Source: Coturnix japonica (taxonomy: Eukaryota > Chordata > Aves > Galliformes > Phasianidae). Taken from it: a stretch of 64,000 bases of DNA. The number at the start of each line of letters is the position of its first letter. Positions within the stretch are counted from its first letter, which is position 1. Shown here in pieces: positions 46,501 to 58,617 of this stretch. A model generated the notes under the pieces. The model had not been told where the DNA came from and made no database searches. It saw nothing but the letters and a program-made list of their open reading frames with translations. A program made the translations under genes and the position numbers. The stretch covers positions 484,342-548,341 of the forward strand of contig NW_015439533.1 in NCBI RefSeq assembly GCF_001577835.2. Reading direction: 5' to 3'.

Positions 46501-49500
46501 AAAGGACTACACAACGTCACTGTCAGAAACAACAGTGGGAGTTTGCATGCTCTAAAGCAGTCCTGTAGTCAAGAGACAAACAGCATCTTGTTTTGTGGTG
46601 TCTCATTTTCTAAGGTCTCCCTGCACGGCTCTGTGCAGCATCAGCACACTGCAAAGCTTTGACAGCAATGGTCTTCACCTAAGAAGTCAGCATCTGCAGC
46701 CACCTGAAACGATCCCTTCTGACCATACAAACTAGAGCAGTGTTTGCAAAAAATACCTCAGCCTCAGAGCTGTGGGCAGCAGTTCCTTCCAGAACCATTT
46801 TGTAACTCACAGTTCTGGTGCCCTTGGGGCTCAGACATACTGAATTAATCCTAAAGCCACGTCAGAGTGACAGATCCTTGATCCTCTTCCTTGTGACAGA
46901 GAGGTGGTCGTGCTGATCAGGAAAAACAGACCCACCCTTCTGGCAGCAGTGAAGAGAGCTTTCTCCAAAGCCTCTGTTCCAAGCAGGCAGCCAGAATAAG
47001 CAGCTCAGCCTCTCTGATGGAGTCACTCCTTTCCAGGCAGAAAGATTTCAGCAGGTAGGAAAAAAGGCTGCTGTATGTCTCAGAACTTGGTTATAAAGCT
47101 CAGTACTGGATTGGGTCTGGCCAGCAGGTTAGTGGGAGGCAGAGGTGGCACAGAGCAATCATTGCCTGCAGCAAAATGTGTCTGGTATGTGCTATGAGGA
47201 GGGAAAAGCAGCACAAGCTCCTGCTATTCAGGAGTTACTTCATCAGCCTTGAGAAAGAGCTGAAGTAACTGAAGAGATTTGAAAGTTAGATAAAAAGCAA
47301 TATAGAAAATAAAACAGTGGCACTGTATGCACTGTACTGGCTTCTGCTAGTTAACTGCTGCAGTACAGGACTTCTGGGTACCACCTCACTGATTCATGGA
47401 GGTACTGCTCAGCATCATTTGCTGTGTAACAAAAGGCTCAAAACAGCACCTAATAGTAATTTCTCATTTTGAATTTCTCATTACTGTGGCTTAAATTCTT
47501 TCTGCTGAAAACTCTCAGATTAGTGTAAGCATTCTATAAAGATACGGCCAGGAAAAGCAGCATCCAAACCTGAGGTGTACTACCTCCTTCACTAATGAAG
47601 CATGGAGTGATGTAGGCAGTGGGCAGGACCAAAGGAATCTGTGACCTACCTAAAACAGTCCCAACCCCTACTCTACCAAGGGACCAGAAATTTACCACTG
47701 CAACCTGGAAAGGAACAGCTAGAGGCAGTTAAGGCTACAACATTCAACACTGCCTATCAGTCCATGAAAAAGTTACCATTGCCGGTAACTGGCCTTCCTC
47801 TAACCCTGCAAGGCATCAGGCCTTAGGTTTATTGAACTTATTATCAACCTGCTGTGAGTGAATCAAGGCTTGTTGGTCTGGACTTTAAGTGTGAATTAGC
47901 AGCAATGGCCTTAAAATGGAGACCTGGACTGAAACAGAAGCTGCCTGGCTATGAGGAACTCACTGATGAGTGCTTTTACTGTTTACCCAAGAAGTATAAA
48001 TGGGAAAAGCTGCCTTAAGCACGGGAAAAAAAAAAAAGAAAAAAAGAAAGAAAAAAGCAGCAGCTAAGCAAGAACATTAGCAACAAAAACAGCTAATAAG
48101 CAGTACATTACTTGATGTGGCTTGGAAATATAACTCCTCCAGGCATACTGGAGTATACTGTCTGGGGGCAAAACCTAAAGTATGAGCATTTCAGTGTGCA
48201 CTGTTCTCACGTATTCTGCACTTGCTCTCTTTAATTTCTCAATAAAGCCCTGCTGCACAGGAAGTCCATTTTTAGTAAAACCAAAAGAAGAGGTGTGTGA
48301 AACCTGCGTGCTAAGTCTGTCCAAATGTGATACAGCACCAGAGAAGTGCTGCAGTACAACCTTATTGTTGCTCTCCAGTCTCAGCAGTTCCCACTTAAGC
48401 AGTGACACTACATGGCACAAAAGAAAATGGTAGGTATTGGACAAAGGCGAGAAGTAGTGCTGTCCAAAGTCATGACTTTTAGAAGCACTCACCACTGCTG
48501 CTAGGCTCCTCTGCTGGTATGCACTGTTCCACATCCTCAGGCTCCAAAAAGTCTCTCTTCAAAACCTCAATGACTTGTATTTTTCTCAGACTCACAAGGT
48601 CTACATCTTGTAACTTCCTTTCCAGCTGCTTAACAATTTCTTTACCTGATTGGCTTGTCAAAATTGTGATCTGAAACACAAATCACAGTGCAACAACTGC
48701 CTCTGACCCTACTCCTCTGTTGGTAAGCAACGATGTTGGGCTGCCTCCTGTTTGAATAAGGTATGAAGATGAAGGAAGAAGTATATAATCTATTTTTTAA
48801 AAAGACATAAACACACAGGTTTTTTTAGCCTTAGCTCTTTTGTAAGCTCCATTTAAGGGCTGTGAGACAATGTATGTGTAGGAGGGCTTCTTCCTAGGCT
48901 ATTCTGAGGGAAAGCACCACTTTCCATTACAGCACCAAGTCATTTTTTAAGTAGATTAAATCTGGTTGTCTCACTTAAAGGCTGAATAGGAATTACTAAA
49001 ATATGTATACATGTGTATATCGTCAACGCTAAAACATGTTTAGCATTGAATATCTTCTCTATCCAAATGCATCTCTGGTGTTCAGCTCTGAAGTACTGAA
49101 AGAGAAGAAAGATTATGGTCTCCTTTTAGGATATACTGAAAATGGTTAACAGGGACTGTTCTTGAAGTGGGGGGAAGGTGAACTGTCTAGATGAGACTAT
49201 TGTGTTCTGCTGAGCTACAGACAAAGCATTTGCTACACTGATACACCTTAATTTAATTAAAACCATAGGTGCATTTAATCTATAAACTATCACATTCCCT
49301 TTACCCTTTTCACAACCTGAGACACAGAAGCAAAGACCAGTCAGAGACCAGGAGAAATATGTTCCACAAAAAACCTGTGATTTCACATTACTACACTTCC
49401 TCAAAATAATCTCTTAATACCACTATAATTTCCAACCCGACAAACAAACAAACAAAAAAGTCTACTGGGGACTTGAAAAATTCTTTTCATCCTAATACAG

Positions 49501-52500
49501 ACTGCCCACATTTCCTGTCCCCATCACTGCAGCCTCACTGGTCCTCCTTGTTTTGTCCTTCTGAAGTCAGCCCTATTTCTTTCATGAGTCCGTCTCTGTT
49601 TACAAGCAACAAATCTAGGAGGGCACCTTTCCTACTTGGCTCTCCTAGCACCTGGACCAAAAACCACTCACTATCAACATATCAATGTGTTTAAACACCT
49701 GAAAGGAGGGTGCAAAGAGGATGGAGTCAGGCTCTTTTCAGTGGTGCTCAGTGCCAGGACAAGAGGAAACAGACACAAACTGGAACACAAGAAGTTTCAT
49801 CTAAACATCAGAAAGCACTTCTTTACTGTGCAGGTGATGGAGCATTGGCACTGCATTCCCTTTGGGGCTGTAAAGCCTCCCTCTGAACGTGGGTCCTGGG
49901 TATCCCTGCTCCAGCACAGGAGCTGGACTAGACAATCTCCAGAGGTGCCTTTCAACCTCAACCATTCTGTGATAGGGTGAAAGAAAAATCACCACCATCT
50001 TATCAATGTTATCTTACCTCAACGGAGCTATTTGCTGAGCCTCCTGCTGCCGTGTGTCTGCTGTATTGCTTGAACTGCTGCAATCCATCCTGCACAGCCT
50101 GTACCACTCCAATTCCGCCCTGTGGGAAGCAGCCTTCTCTTGATAGCGAGCGGAGCTCTGAAATACAGGCTTGAACTCGCGCAAAGTTCTCCTTCAAGTG
50201 CTGCAAAACAAAACTCAATGAAATCAAAAGACTGGAAATGTCAAAGTTATCATATGAACTATTTTTCTATAATACGCAAAAAAGCTTTTGCATTACCAGC
50301 AGTAGGATAAGACTGGGGCCAGGAATTTTGTACTTCTTTGTAAAGCCATGAACAGTGATGTGAATCTAAACCTAAGCTGACTGCAGCAGCACGCATGAAT
50401 ATTCCCCAAGTTTTCAGCTGTCTACCCGTTGCCCACGGCTAGCCAAAACGCAGGAACTCTGCATGCCCTTCTCCTGTGACTCTGGATAATACAGAAGCAG
50501 AACTTGCAACATAAGCATGATGGATGTGAGCACAGAAACACCTGGGTAGTGTGGTAACCCCTGACAGTGACAATATGTCACAACTGCCATATCCATAGTC
50601 ACATATCACACTTTGCCCTCCTGGGACCTGCACGCAAGATGTTTGTGGTCAGACTGCATCAACATGCTCAGAAAGTGGTTCCACGCACCCCTGGGTAATA
50701 AGTCCAGAGCTGACACCAATGGGAATAGCCTCAAATATGTCCTTTGTTGTTCTTACTATATCGCTCTATATAGCAGCTGTGTGGGGGGAAAGAACTGCAG
50801 AAAGTGATGGGACGTTTCCACAGGACTTCACTTGAGAACACGTGAGTGGGCTGTTGGAATGACCCAGTAAGACATGTTCTAAGCTTTCCTAATTCTGTAT
50901 TTGCACATGTACCACCACAATGATTCCCATAAGATCATAGAATAATAGAACTGTTTGGGTTAGAAGGGACCTTTAAGATCATTTAGTTCCAAACCCCCTG
51001 CTATTGGCAGGGACACTTCCTCTACACCAGGCTGCTCACAGCCCCATCCAGCATGGCCTTCAATGCTTCCAGGGAGGGGGCATCCACAACCTTCCATCAA
51101 ATGCTGATGGAGGGTCTGTGAACTGTCCTGCTTCAAAAATGAACCACCAGAGCAAGTGTTAGAAAATAAAATATATCCCAGAATTGTCATTTGTGAATGT
51201 TTAATACAGCTCACAGAGGAGAAGAGAAGCTGTCTCAGCTCAGGTTTTGCTCCTGACTGTGTCAGAGCACGGCTCAGCTGTTGGGCAGCCAAAGTCCAGG
51301 TAACCACCTGTCCCTGAGAACTGGCATCAGTACAGCTGCATTTTTTCTGCATCTGCACAGTACTTCAAATGTGAACTGCAGGAATAGCACCCATCAGATG
51401 AGGTGCTCCAAGTCCTTACTCACTTGCACATTTAAAATTTCTGTCCCTTCAACGATCACTTCCCCACATGCCAACATCTGTTGTCCTCCATGGTTATTTA
51501 CTGTATTCCTGGTCTCTCTCTCTTTGGCATTACCTCTTTCTTCCCAGTGGACTTGATAGAGTTTGGTTTCTGGGAGTGAACAGTAGGAACACATACCTTA
51601 AATGAGAACCCAGGTAAGACCAAGAAAAGGGCAACCACGTATGACACTTCCTTATGTACTCTCCCAGTCTCTATTTTCAGCTCTGGAGGTTTCCTGACCT
51701 CATAAGATTTGCCTAATAAGCAACCTTCAGCAAAACTCTATCTGGGTTTCTCATTGAGAACAATCAAGCTGCTCTCTAGCTAGATCAGAAAGTTACGTGA
51801 TAAACAGTACATGTTGTTGGCACAAAGGAGCAAATTTGAGAGCACAGAAAAAGCAATGGAGTCTCAGTATTTATAGATAAGGGTGAAATGGCACAGACAT
51901 TTAGCAGACAGATATAAATCTGCTGCTGTTATCAGAAGCTGCAGAGGAACAGATACCATTATTAACAAAATTAAATCCATCAAAGGTAGCCATCTTACTG
52001 TACCTTACTGTCCTAAATACAAAAAAGACAGGGACCTACTGGAGAGAGTCCAGCAGAAGGCCACAAAGATGATAAAGGGCCTGGAGCATTTACCCTATGA
52101 GGAAAGGCTGAGCAAGCTGGGTCTGTTCAGCTTTGAGAAAAGAAGACTCAGAGGTGATCTCATTAACGTCTATAAATATCTTAAGTGTGGGAGTCAAAAG
52201 GACATGGCCAACCTCTTTTCAGCAGTCTGCGGGGACAGGACAAAGGGAAACAGCCATAAACTGAAGCACAGAAAGTTCTGCACCTGTATGCAAAGGAACT
52301 TCTTCCCAGTGAGGGTGAAGGAGCACTGGAACAAGCTGCCCAGGAGGGTTGTAGTTTCTCCTTCTCTGGAGATAATCCAGACCTGAGAGATGGCTCAGTA
52401 GGCAGAACTAAGCAAAGCTGGGGAGAAGGGTGCCGGATTTCCTCCTGGAGTCATGGAGTCCCACAACTACCAATGGGTGTGTAATACTGTTCAGATCTTT

Positions 52501-54315
52501 GGGTGAGAACTGCTGGCACTGGAGTGCAAACTTTGCCAGCTTGGAAAAATCTCAGAGAAACAGAATGTTATGGCAAGAGTTGATGGTGTTACCAACCAAG
52601 CAAGAAGAAGAGGTGTTTTTAGCTCACCACAATGTAGCATTCAGTCTCAGTGACCACATTCTGAATCAACTTTGAAGACGTCAGAAGAGTGAATACAGAG
52701 AAGGGTTCAGGAGATAAGGGATTGTAAAAATGCATCTCACTTATATTTTGCTTTCTTCCATTTACCAGTTAGATGATTACAAGGGAAATTGATTATATTT
52801 GAGCAAGAAAGAATATGGTATAAGCAGGTTCTTCAATCTAGCCAAAAGAGGAAATACATGAACAAACCCCTGTAAGCAAAAGCCAGTAAATGCAAATTAG
52901 TCACCAGGTGCAAGTTTCACAGTAACAATGATTAACTAATGAGAGAAATTTTCAACAGAAATAGTTCATTCTACATCTTGTAATCTGCATCAATGATGTG
53001 AATGTAGGGATAGAGTTCACCTTCAGCAAGTTTGCTGGTGGCACAAAGCTGGGGGAAGTGGCCAGCACACCAGAAGGCCGCGCTGACATTCAGTGAGACC
53101 TGGGCAGGCTGAGAGTTGGGTGGAGAGGAACCTGATGGGGTTCAACATGTGCACTGCAGGGCCCTGCACCTGGGGAGGAACAGCCACAGCAACAGGACAG
53201 GGCTGCTGGAGAAGAGCTCCGTGGAAAAGATCCTGAGGGTTTTGTTGGCCAATGTCTGACCATGAGCCAGCAGGATGCCCTGGTGGCCCAGAAGGCCCAC
53301 GGTTCCCTGGGGTGCAGGCACAGAATGTGGGCAGCAGGGCAGGGAGGTGCTCAGCCCCTCTGCAATGCCATGGGGAGACCACATCTGGAGCACGGCATCC
53401 AGTGCAGGGCTCCCCATTCAGAACAGACAGGGAACAGCTGGGAGAGCCCAGTGCAGAGATGGTGGGGGCCTGGAGCACCTCCTGATGGGGACAGGCTGAG
53501 AGCCCCGGGGCTGTGCAAGGAGAGAAGGCTGAGGGGATCTGAGCAGCACTGGTGGGATCTGCAGGGCAGGGGGATGGGGATGGGCTCTGTTTGGTGGTGC
53601 CCAGTGCCAGGACAGGCAGCAGGCACAGGCTGCAGCCCAGGGAGCTCCATCCGGCTGTGAGGGGGGCAGAGCCCTGGCACAGAGCTACCCGGGCTGACTG
53701 GGGAGCTTTCCTGTGCAATTGCTGTAGGGAACTGCTTTGGTGGGGTGGCTGGACTAGGGATGCTCCAGAAGACCCTTCAAGCCCCTACAGTTATGTGACC
53801 CTGTAATTCTTGGAGAAGTGCAGCAGTATACAAGGGAACATTACAAAAACTCATTTATGCACAAGGGCAACTTCACAGATCAAAACAATGAGACTCCTTA
53901 CAAACATCATTCTTTCAGAAAATTAACTTCTCCCATTAAGACTATGAAGCTTTGCTCTTTGAGAATGATTAATGATTTAGATATAAATGAGCAGTAAATC
54001 AAAACTTCTCTGAACTGTATTGCAGTCATGTTTGTGAGGCCCCAAGAGACATAATTTCACACATACCACAAAGGGAAGTAAACACTCCTGCTGGTTCTGT
54101 ACCAGGTAGAGGCTCAGCAAGGGAATGCGGCAGGGACCTGTCAGACTGCATGCCAAACACAGAGAGTTTTCCAGAGCTTCAGAGAGTACAGAGCAAGTGT
54201 TGGCCCAGGAAGGTGACGTGACATCCACAATGAGGATCCGCGATGGCTGCTGGCAGCACGCTTTAGTAGCTGGAAATGTTCTCCGTGTTTCTGAGAGTAA
54301 TTTTCTGGAATTCAT
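37510..54315 (-). CDS. M1AP: Meiosis 1 associated protein
   Basis: M1AP is needed for male meiosis and is reported to work with the SHOC1-TEX11-SPO16 crossover factors; loss causes spermatogenic arrest in mammals. Exons: 54067-54315, 50018-50200, 48493-48670, 43683-43856, 42109-42259, 40148-40289, 39507-39713, 38786-38941, 37510-37692; 1623 nt, 540 residues (human 530). Anchors shared with human M1[108 protein letters not shown] and [11 protein letters not shown]. All joins keep phase. The start at 54315 gives the same distance to the first conserved block as in human; an in-frame ATG ten codons earlier and a short out-of-frame ATG frame also exist. The exon is preceded by an acceptor at 54360-54361, so a 5' non-coding exon lies upstream. 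The last exon (37510-37692) is the weakest part, resting on phase, splice signals and a loose PFSLP/FFLP match. Confidence 0.94.
38350..38520 (-). mobile_element. CR1 LINE fragment in M1AP intron 8
   Basis: CAGAATCACAGAATTGTAGG, GGTTGGAAGGGACCTCTAGA and GATCATCGAGTCCAACCTCC are typical of a CR1 3' end in reverse. It is 5'-truncated. Confidence 0.95.
40688..40745 (+). mobile_element. CR1 3' tail fragment
   Basis: AAGGTCTCTTCCAACCTAAG followed by CTGTGATTCTATGAAT is only the last 50-60 bp of a CR1-type tail, in M1AP intron 5. Confidence 0.85.
40960..41325. other. Unclassified, possibly repeat-derived segment
   Basis: Sequence of distinct texture (CAGCTGTGGGAGCACAGGTG, CTCATTTAAGGGCTGACCAC, CATTCCACCTTAC) runs straight into a CR1 fragment at 41326. 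It may be an unrelated repeat or the upstream part of a composite insertion. No family was recognised. Confidence 0.35.
41326..41766 (+). mobile_element. CR1 LINE 3' fragment in M1AP intron 5
   Basis: AGATGATCAGGGGGCTGGAG, GAGGTTGTGGATGCCCCATC and GGTCCCTTCCAACCCGGGTC ending ATTCTGTGATTTAG are diagnostic of CR1. It is antisense to M1AP and 5'-truncated. Confidence 0.95.
48026..48058. repeat. A-rich simple repeat
   Basis: This is an A/G homopurine run (A11 then AAAAAGAAAG units) in M1AP intron 3. Confidence 0.9.
49680..49977 (+). mobile_element. CR1 LINE 3' fragment in M1AP intron 2
   Basis: TTTAAACACCTGAAAGGAGG, GTGCTCAGTGCCAGGACAAG, ATCAGAAAGCACTTCTTTAC and the end CAACCATTCTGTGATAG match a CR1 3' region (an older subfamily). 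It ends about 40 bp from M1AP exon 2. Confidence 0.9.
50934..51112 (-). mobile_element. CR1 LINE fragment in M1AP intron 1
   Basis: AGATCATAGAATAATAGAAC, GGGTTAGAAGGGACCTTTAA and ACACCAGGCTGCTCACAGCC are CR1 3' end sequence in reverse. Confidence 0.92.
51995..52386 (+). mobile_element. CR1 LINE 3' fragment in M1AP intron 1
   Basis: GAGAGAGTCCAGCAGAAGGC, GGCCTGGAGCATTTACCCTA, AGGCTGAGCAAGCTGGGTCT and CAGTGAGGGTGAAGGAGCAC are CR1 ORF2 end and 3' UTR. The terminal octamers are missing, so the 3' end is incomplete. Confidence 0.92.
52980..53810 (+). mobile_element. CR1 LINE fragment (about 0.8 kb) in M1AP intron 1
   Basis: It opens with GTTCACCTTCAGCAAGTTTG and CTGGTGGCACAAAGCTGGGG (RT region) and proceeds through the RT C-terminus to the tail CTACAGTTATGTGACCCTG. 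It is one of the two longest CR1 pieces in the window, broken and antisense to M1AP. Confidence 0.93.
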
Positions 54316-54361
54316 GTCTTCTGTACATTGGTAGTGGATATGCATTCACCCATCTGCACCT

Positions 54362-56330
54362 GAGCAGGAAAAAGCAAAAAAAACAACAAAAGTAAAGAGT
54401 GAGACTTCCCATCCACCAAAAAGTAACCCGAGATCACAGCAGACAACAGTGAATAAGACTTCTGTAATCTTGTCAAAGCATATGTCCGTAATAGAAGGTA
54501 AACCCACACAAAGAAAAAGGAAAATGCATAAAGTCAGAAAACAAAAGGGTTCAACTGAAAAATAAAAAAGCATAGAAAAATATTCTCCTACAGATGTAAT
54601 TGTAGCAGTCAAAAATGTTGCTAGCAGAGCCACTCCTGGCACATGGCTGAACTGTGTGACACCATCCCCCTGCATGGCTCAGGTTCATGGCAGGGAATCT
54701 CCAGGACAGCAGTGATCTCCAGTAGCTGCTGAGTAAAACCAAACTTACCACCCCTGTTTCTGCAGTGGCCATATAATTGCCCATACACTTTCAATACAAA
54801 CTAGAATAAATCCCTTTTTCTCATGGCTGTGCAACCCCCCAGAAGGTTCTCCAAATCTTGGAACTGCCCCTCAGTGTATATGACAGGGCTCCGGTCAGAA
54901 CCCAGGGCTCTCAACTGGAGTGCTGTATTCAGCCACGACACACACCTCTTCCCTAATAGCCAAGGAGAAAAACTGCCATATCTCTGACTGTCCCCAGCAC
55001 TTCATGAGAACGAACTTTTGCAGGCCTTGAAAACAGCAAGAAATGTATTTCCATCTGACTGAAGTATCATGAGAACAAGAGCTGTATTATCTCTGGGATG
55101 CTTGCCAGCAACGGCAAAACAGAGAGATCACCAATTTAATTTCAAAACTGAGGCTAACGACTCAGAACTGGTGGAAATGTTTTCTCTATTGTGTCCAAAT
55201 GTGCACATCTTGTTGTGACTGGTAACCTGACACAATGTACTGGGAAGTAAAAGCTGTCAGATACCACTTCAATCACTGCCTATCCTGGAGCTGTGCAATA
55301 TGCTGGGGAGTTTACTAATTCACTTCACTAATCCTGGAAAAATATTGGCCTGTCCGTATTTTTTTGTGTAAGATTTCTATCTCTGCAAGCAACCAGTGCC
55401 TCCTCTAACAACAAAACAGAGCTCATCCCACGGTCAGAAATGTACAGAAGTTGGCTCTTTGGTTTGGCTTCATTTCAGATGGAGAACTGAGCCTTGATAC
55501 TGAAAAATACTGTTTTCCTGACTTGGAATGAACTCTGATTCTTGACAACTTCACAGGACTGTGCCTGTTTTAATCTGCTTTAGTGAAATGGATCCCTCAA
55601 CAGGTGTGGTCTTCATTAGGAGAAGGAATTTCATTTCTTCATAACCGTGACATCTCAATCCCTGCTCAGCAATGCTCACAACACTGTACACGCAGTTCTC
55701 TGCACAGTATTTAACATACAGTGTAAGCTGCCCATCTCTCACAGCCCGCACTGCTCTGCTGGGCTGTGGCGGGGCTGGGGGATGGAAGAACTCTGAACGA
55801 CAGTCTGTAGTTGCTATGGCAAAACAATATCATTTAAATAGCAAGTGAATGGACAGGGTGCCATGGCACTGCACTGCAATTCAGTGTGCGTGAGTGACAA
55901 CTGCTACTTGCAGCATCTGCTATGACATTAACTTACTGCTCAATAAAACAGAGCTCATTAACTGTCACGGCTAATTGCTTGGGGTAATGTACGCTTTGCT
56001 CAAAGCAGGAAGACACATTTATCAGGGGCAGAAAGAAGATCGTGCCATGCTGGGTGGGCTGTGATTACTGACGACATTCTGTCATTGCACATTATCCCAT
56101 GTGCTGTATTTGCTTCACTTGTGCAAAACCATCCAACAAGATTCAAGTCCAAAAGAGTGCGACTGAAAGGGAACAACCAGGGTTACAGAACATCAAGGGG
56201 ATAAATCTCAGTCTTCTTTCTAAGGTATAAGCAAGTAAAACTTGGATCTGACTAAGTGGGAAGGAAAACCTCACAAAAATGTGAATGAGTTTAAGTGAAT
56301 AATCTGCCATGCCTGGACAGGAAGAAATTC
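54362..56330. other. 5' flank or intron of M1AP, no coding exon seen
   Basis: Unique AT-rich sequence lies upstream of the first M1AP coding exon. No family-like exon was found. Parts such as 55,800-56,100 have the look of conserved non-coding DNA (TCATTAACTGTCACGGCTAA), which cannot be tested here. Confidence 0.35.
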
Positions 56331-56335
56331 AGTTA

Positions 56336-56396
56336 TTCCAGTTCTACTTGATCCTAATGGTCTTTTCCAACCTTAACGATTCTATGATTCTATTTA
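56336..56396 (+). mobile_element. CR1 3' tail fragment
   Basis: GGTCTTTTCCAACCTTAACG followed by two ATTCTATG-type units is the 3' terminus of a CR1 copy. Confidence 0.85.
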
Positions 56397-56883
56397 AAAA
56401 GGTCCGAACGAACAGAAGAATGAAAACTAAATGTAAAAAAAGTTAGAAAACAAGCTGCTGAAATGATTCAAGCTCCTGTGTATCAAAAGACACGGCAAGC
56501 TTTTTTCTATATATCAGAGCTAACAGCCAGTCAACATAAAGAGGCTTTAGACTAGTGCTTTACTGGCACAAAATCACCAGCTCTTATTAAGAACAGTCTC
56601 TACTGTAAAAAGTCTACACCCGTGCACTTTTTTACCTTACAAGGAAAGGAATTACTGTGTGACAGCACAGAAAACGACACTGTCTAACTCTGTATCACTA
56701 AAAATGATGCAGCAAACGACTGCAGACAGCGACCACCCCAGGGACAGACAGGCACCAGCTGCCCCTCCAGAACCACCGGCCACCTTCCAAACCAGCAGCA
56801 GCGCCCTGAGCACAGTGCTCTGTGCTGGGACTCTCACCATTGAAATGTTTCAGATACTGCAATAGCTTTTTAATGACATTATA

Positions 56884-57130
56884 TCATAGAATCATAGAAT
56901 GGCCCGTGTTGCACAGGCCCACAGTGCTCATCCAGCTCCAACCCCTGCTGTGTGCAGGGACACCAACCAGCAGCCCAGGCTGCCCAGAGCCACATCCAGC
57001 CTGGCCTTGAATGCCTGCAGGGATGGGGCATCCACAGCCTCCTTGGGCAGCCTGTGAACAGTGCGTCACCACCCTCCTAAATCCAACCTGAACCTCCCCT
57101 GCCTCAGTTTAAAGCCATTCCCCCTTGTCC
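56884..57130 (-). mobile_element. CR1 LINE fragment abutting a CpG-rich block
   Basis: The left end ATCATAGAATCATAGAATGG is followed by GCCCGTGTTGCACAGGCCCA and CCAGCCTGGCCTTGAATGCC and then TCAGTTTAAAGCCATTCCCC. It is a CR1 3' end in reverse, 5'-truncated where the CpG-rich block starts. Confidence 0.95.
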
Positions 57131-57665
57131 CGTCCAAACGCCTCGTTCCCGGAGGTGCCTCTGCTGGGCGCTGGGCTGTTGGGGCCGCATGGGGCTGTGG
57201 GTGCCGCGGGGCCGCCGTGCGCACAGGGCCGTGCGGTATCGGCAGCGCTGGGCCCTGCACTGATGGCGCGGCCTGTGGCAGCAATGCGCGGTGTGAGCAG
57301 CGCCAGCACGCCGACATGGGGCAGCGGGACCCCGCGGGGCAATGCGGAGATACCTGCACCGTCCTGCGGGCACCGCGGGCGGCTTCAGCGCTCAGTGCTG
57401 CCGGAGCAGCGCCGGGCTGGGCCGGGGCGCACGCTGCGCTAACAGCGCCCGCTACGCACACAGCGCCCAGTACTCACATTGCGTTCACTGCGCTAACAGC
57501 GCCCGGTACTCACATTGCGTTCACTACGCACACTGCGCCCGCTACGCACACAGCGCCCAGTACTCACATTGCGTTCACTGCGCACACAGCGCCCGCTACG
57601 CACACACAGCACGCAGAGCACGCAGAGCCCGCTGGCCGAGGGGATCCGTGTCAGGAGCAGGTGAG
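57131..57665. promoter_or_regulatory. CpG-rich block upstream of M1AP
   Basis: A GC- and CpG-rich island of about 0.5 kb lies in otherwise AT-rich sequence, 2.8 kb upstream of the first M1AP coding exon. It is a candidate for the M1AP promoter and non-coding first exon. Part of it is a tandem repeat (57430-57605), so the CpG content could also be a repeat effect. Confidence 0.4.
57430..57605. repeat. Tandem repeat built on CGCACACAGCGCCC / ACTCACATTGCGTTCACT
   Basis: Blocks such as CAGTACTCACATTGCGTTCA and GCGCCCGCTACGCACACAGC recur three times or more with variable spacing (roughly 15-48 bp periods). Confidence 0.9.
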
Positions 57666-58348
57666 GCTGTGAGCAAACAACAAAGAGGCACAAAGTGATT
57701 GAACAAGTACAAAGAATTTTCTCATGCAGGGCATGAATTGATCTCTAGAATTCGTAGGGAAGCAGAGAGGCCAAAACCAATAATCTGTCCCAAATCCAAT
57801 GAGATTAACTCAAGAAATCAGACACCTTCACTGGAAAGATGCAGAAAAAAACCTCTCCGTATGTTCCTAATCTGCAGGTTACTGGGAGGAGAGTTTCACT
57901 GTGGAGCTGCCATCTGTACATGCTCCTCTCGGCATCTCCACCGCTGCCGGGCAGTGTGTGGCACAGCGGGGTCCTGCTCTGACCCAGCTCTGTGTGCTCA
58001 GTGGATCAATTCTACCATATGACTTTGAGGACACCTGACTGACACCATCTGTTGCATCTGGGGAATTGTAAAGAAAACACAACTTCTCTGGATGGCCGAG
58101 GTTATTGTTCTGTGCACACTGAGAATAAAAGCACAGCACAAGCAGAAATAAAACCAACCACGAACCCCCTGGCTACAGAGAATGTATTTAAAGGCTTATA
58201 AGAACTGGAAGGTGAAGGATTCCACTGAATGAGAAAATGGCAATAAGGGAAGGATGTGTCAGATCCATACGTATTACAGAAACGAACCCTGTCAGGAGAA
58301 TGGGCATAAGCATATAAGAAGATATATATGCAAAGAGAAGAACCCCTT

Positions 58349-58384
58349 CTCCCCCCCCCCCCGCCCTTTTTTTTTTTTTTTCCC
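58349..58384. repeat. Poly-C / poly-T homopolymer block
   Basis: A C-run, then CCGCCC, then a long T-run. It is error-prone for sequencing, so its exact length should not be trusted. Confidence 0.9.
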
Positions 58385-58617
58385 CAGCAAACACAATTAG
58401 TCACATTTAGTTTTGGAGAAAAGCTTTTCCTAATTTATCAGCAGAGAATATTTGCGGTGTATCAGATCTCCAAGAGATGGAAAGACATTGCTCACCTCTT
58501 CTCAGATCCTGACTGTCCAGTGGCTTTTCCGATGGTTTCTGTCTTTCCCCTCGTTCTGTCACAGCAGACCCTTCTAAAGAGTCCGTCCCCTTCTTTTCCA
58601 CAGGTGCCCTTCACATA

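Noticed and set aside
51883-52386. 167-codon frame with [20 protein letters not shown]
   Set aside because: CR1 LINE remnant in M1AP intron 1.
57061-57698. Ala/His/Thr-rich frames of 118-203 codons
   Set aside because: They are CpG-rich tandem repeat translations with no family resemblance, partly CR1.
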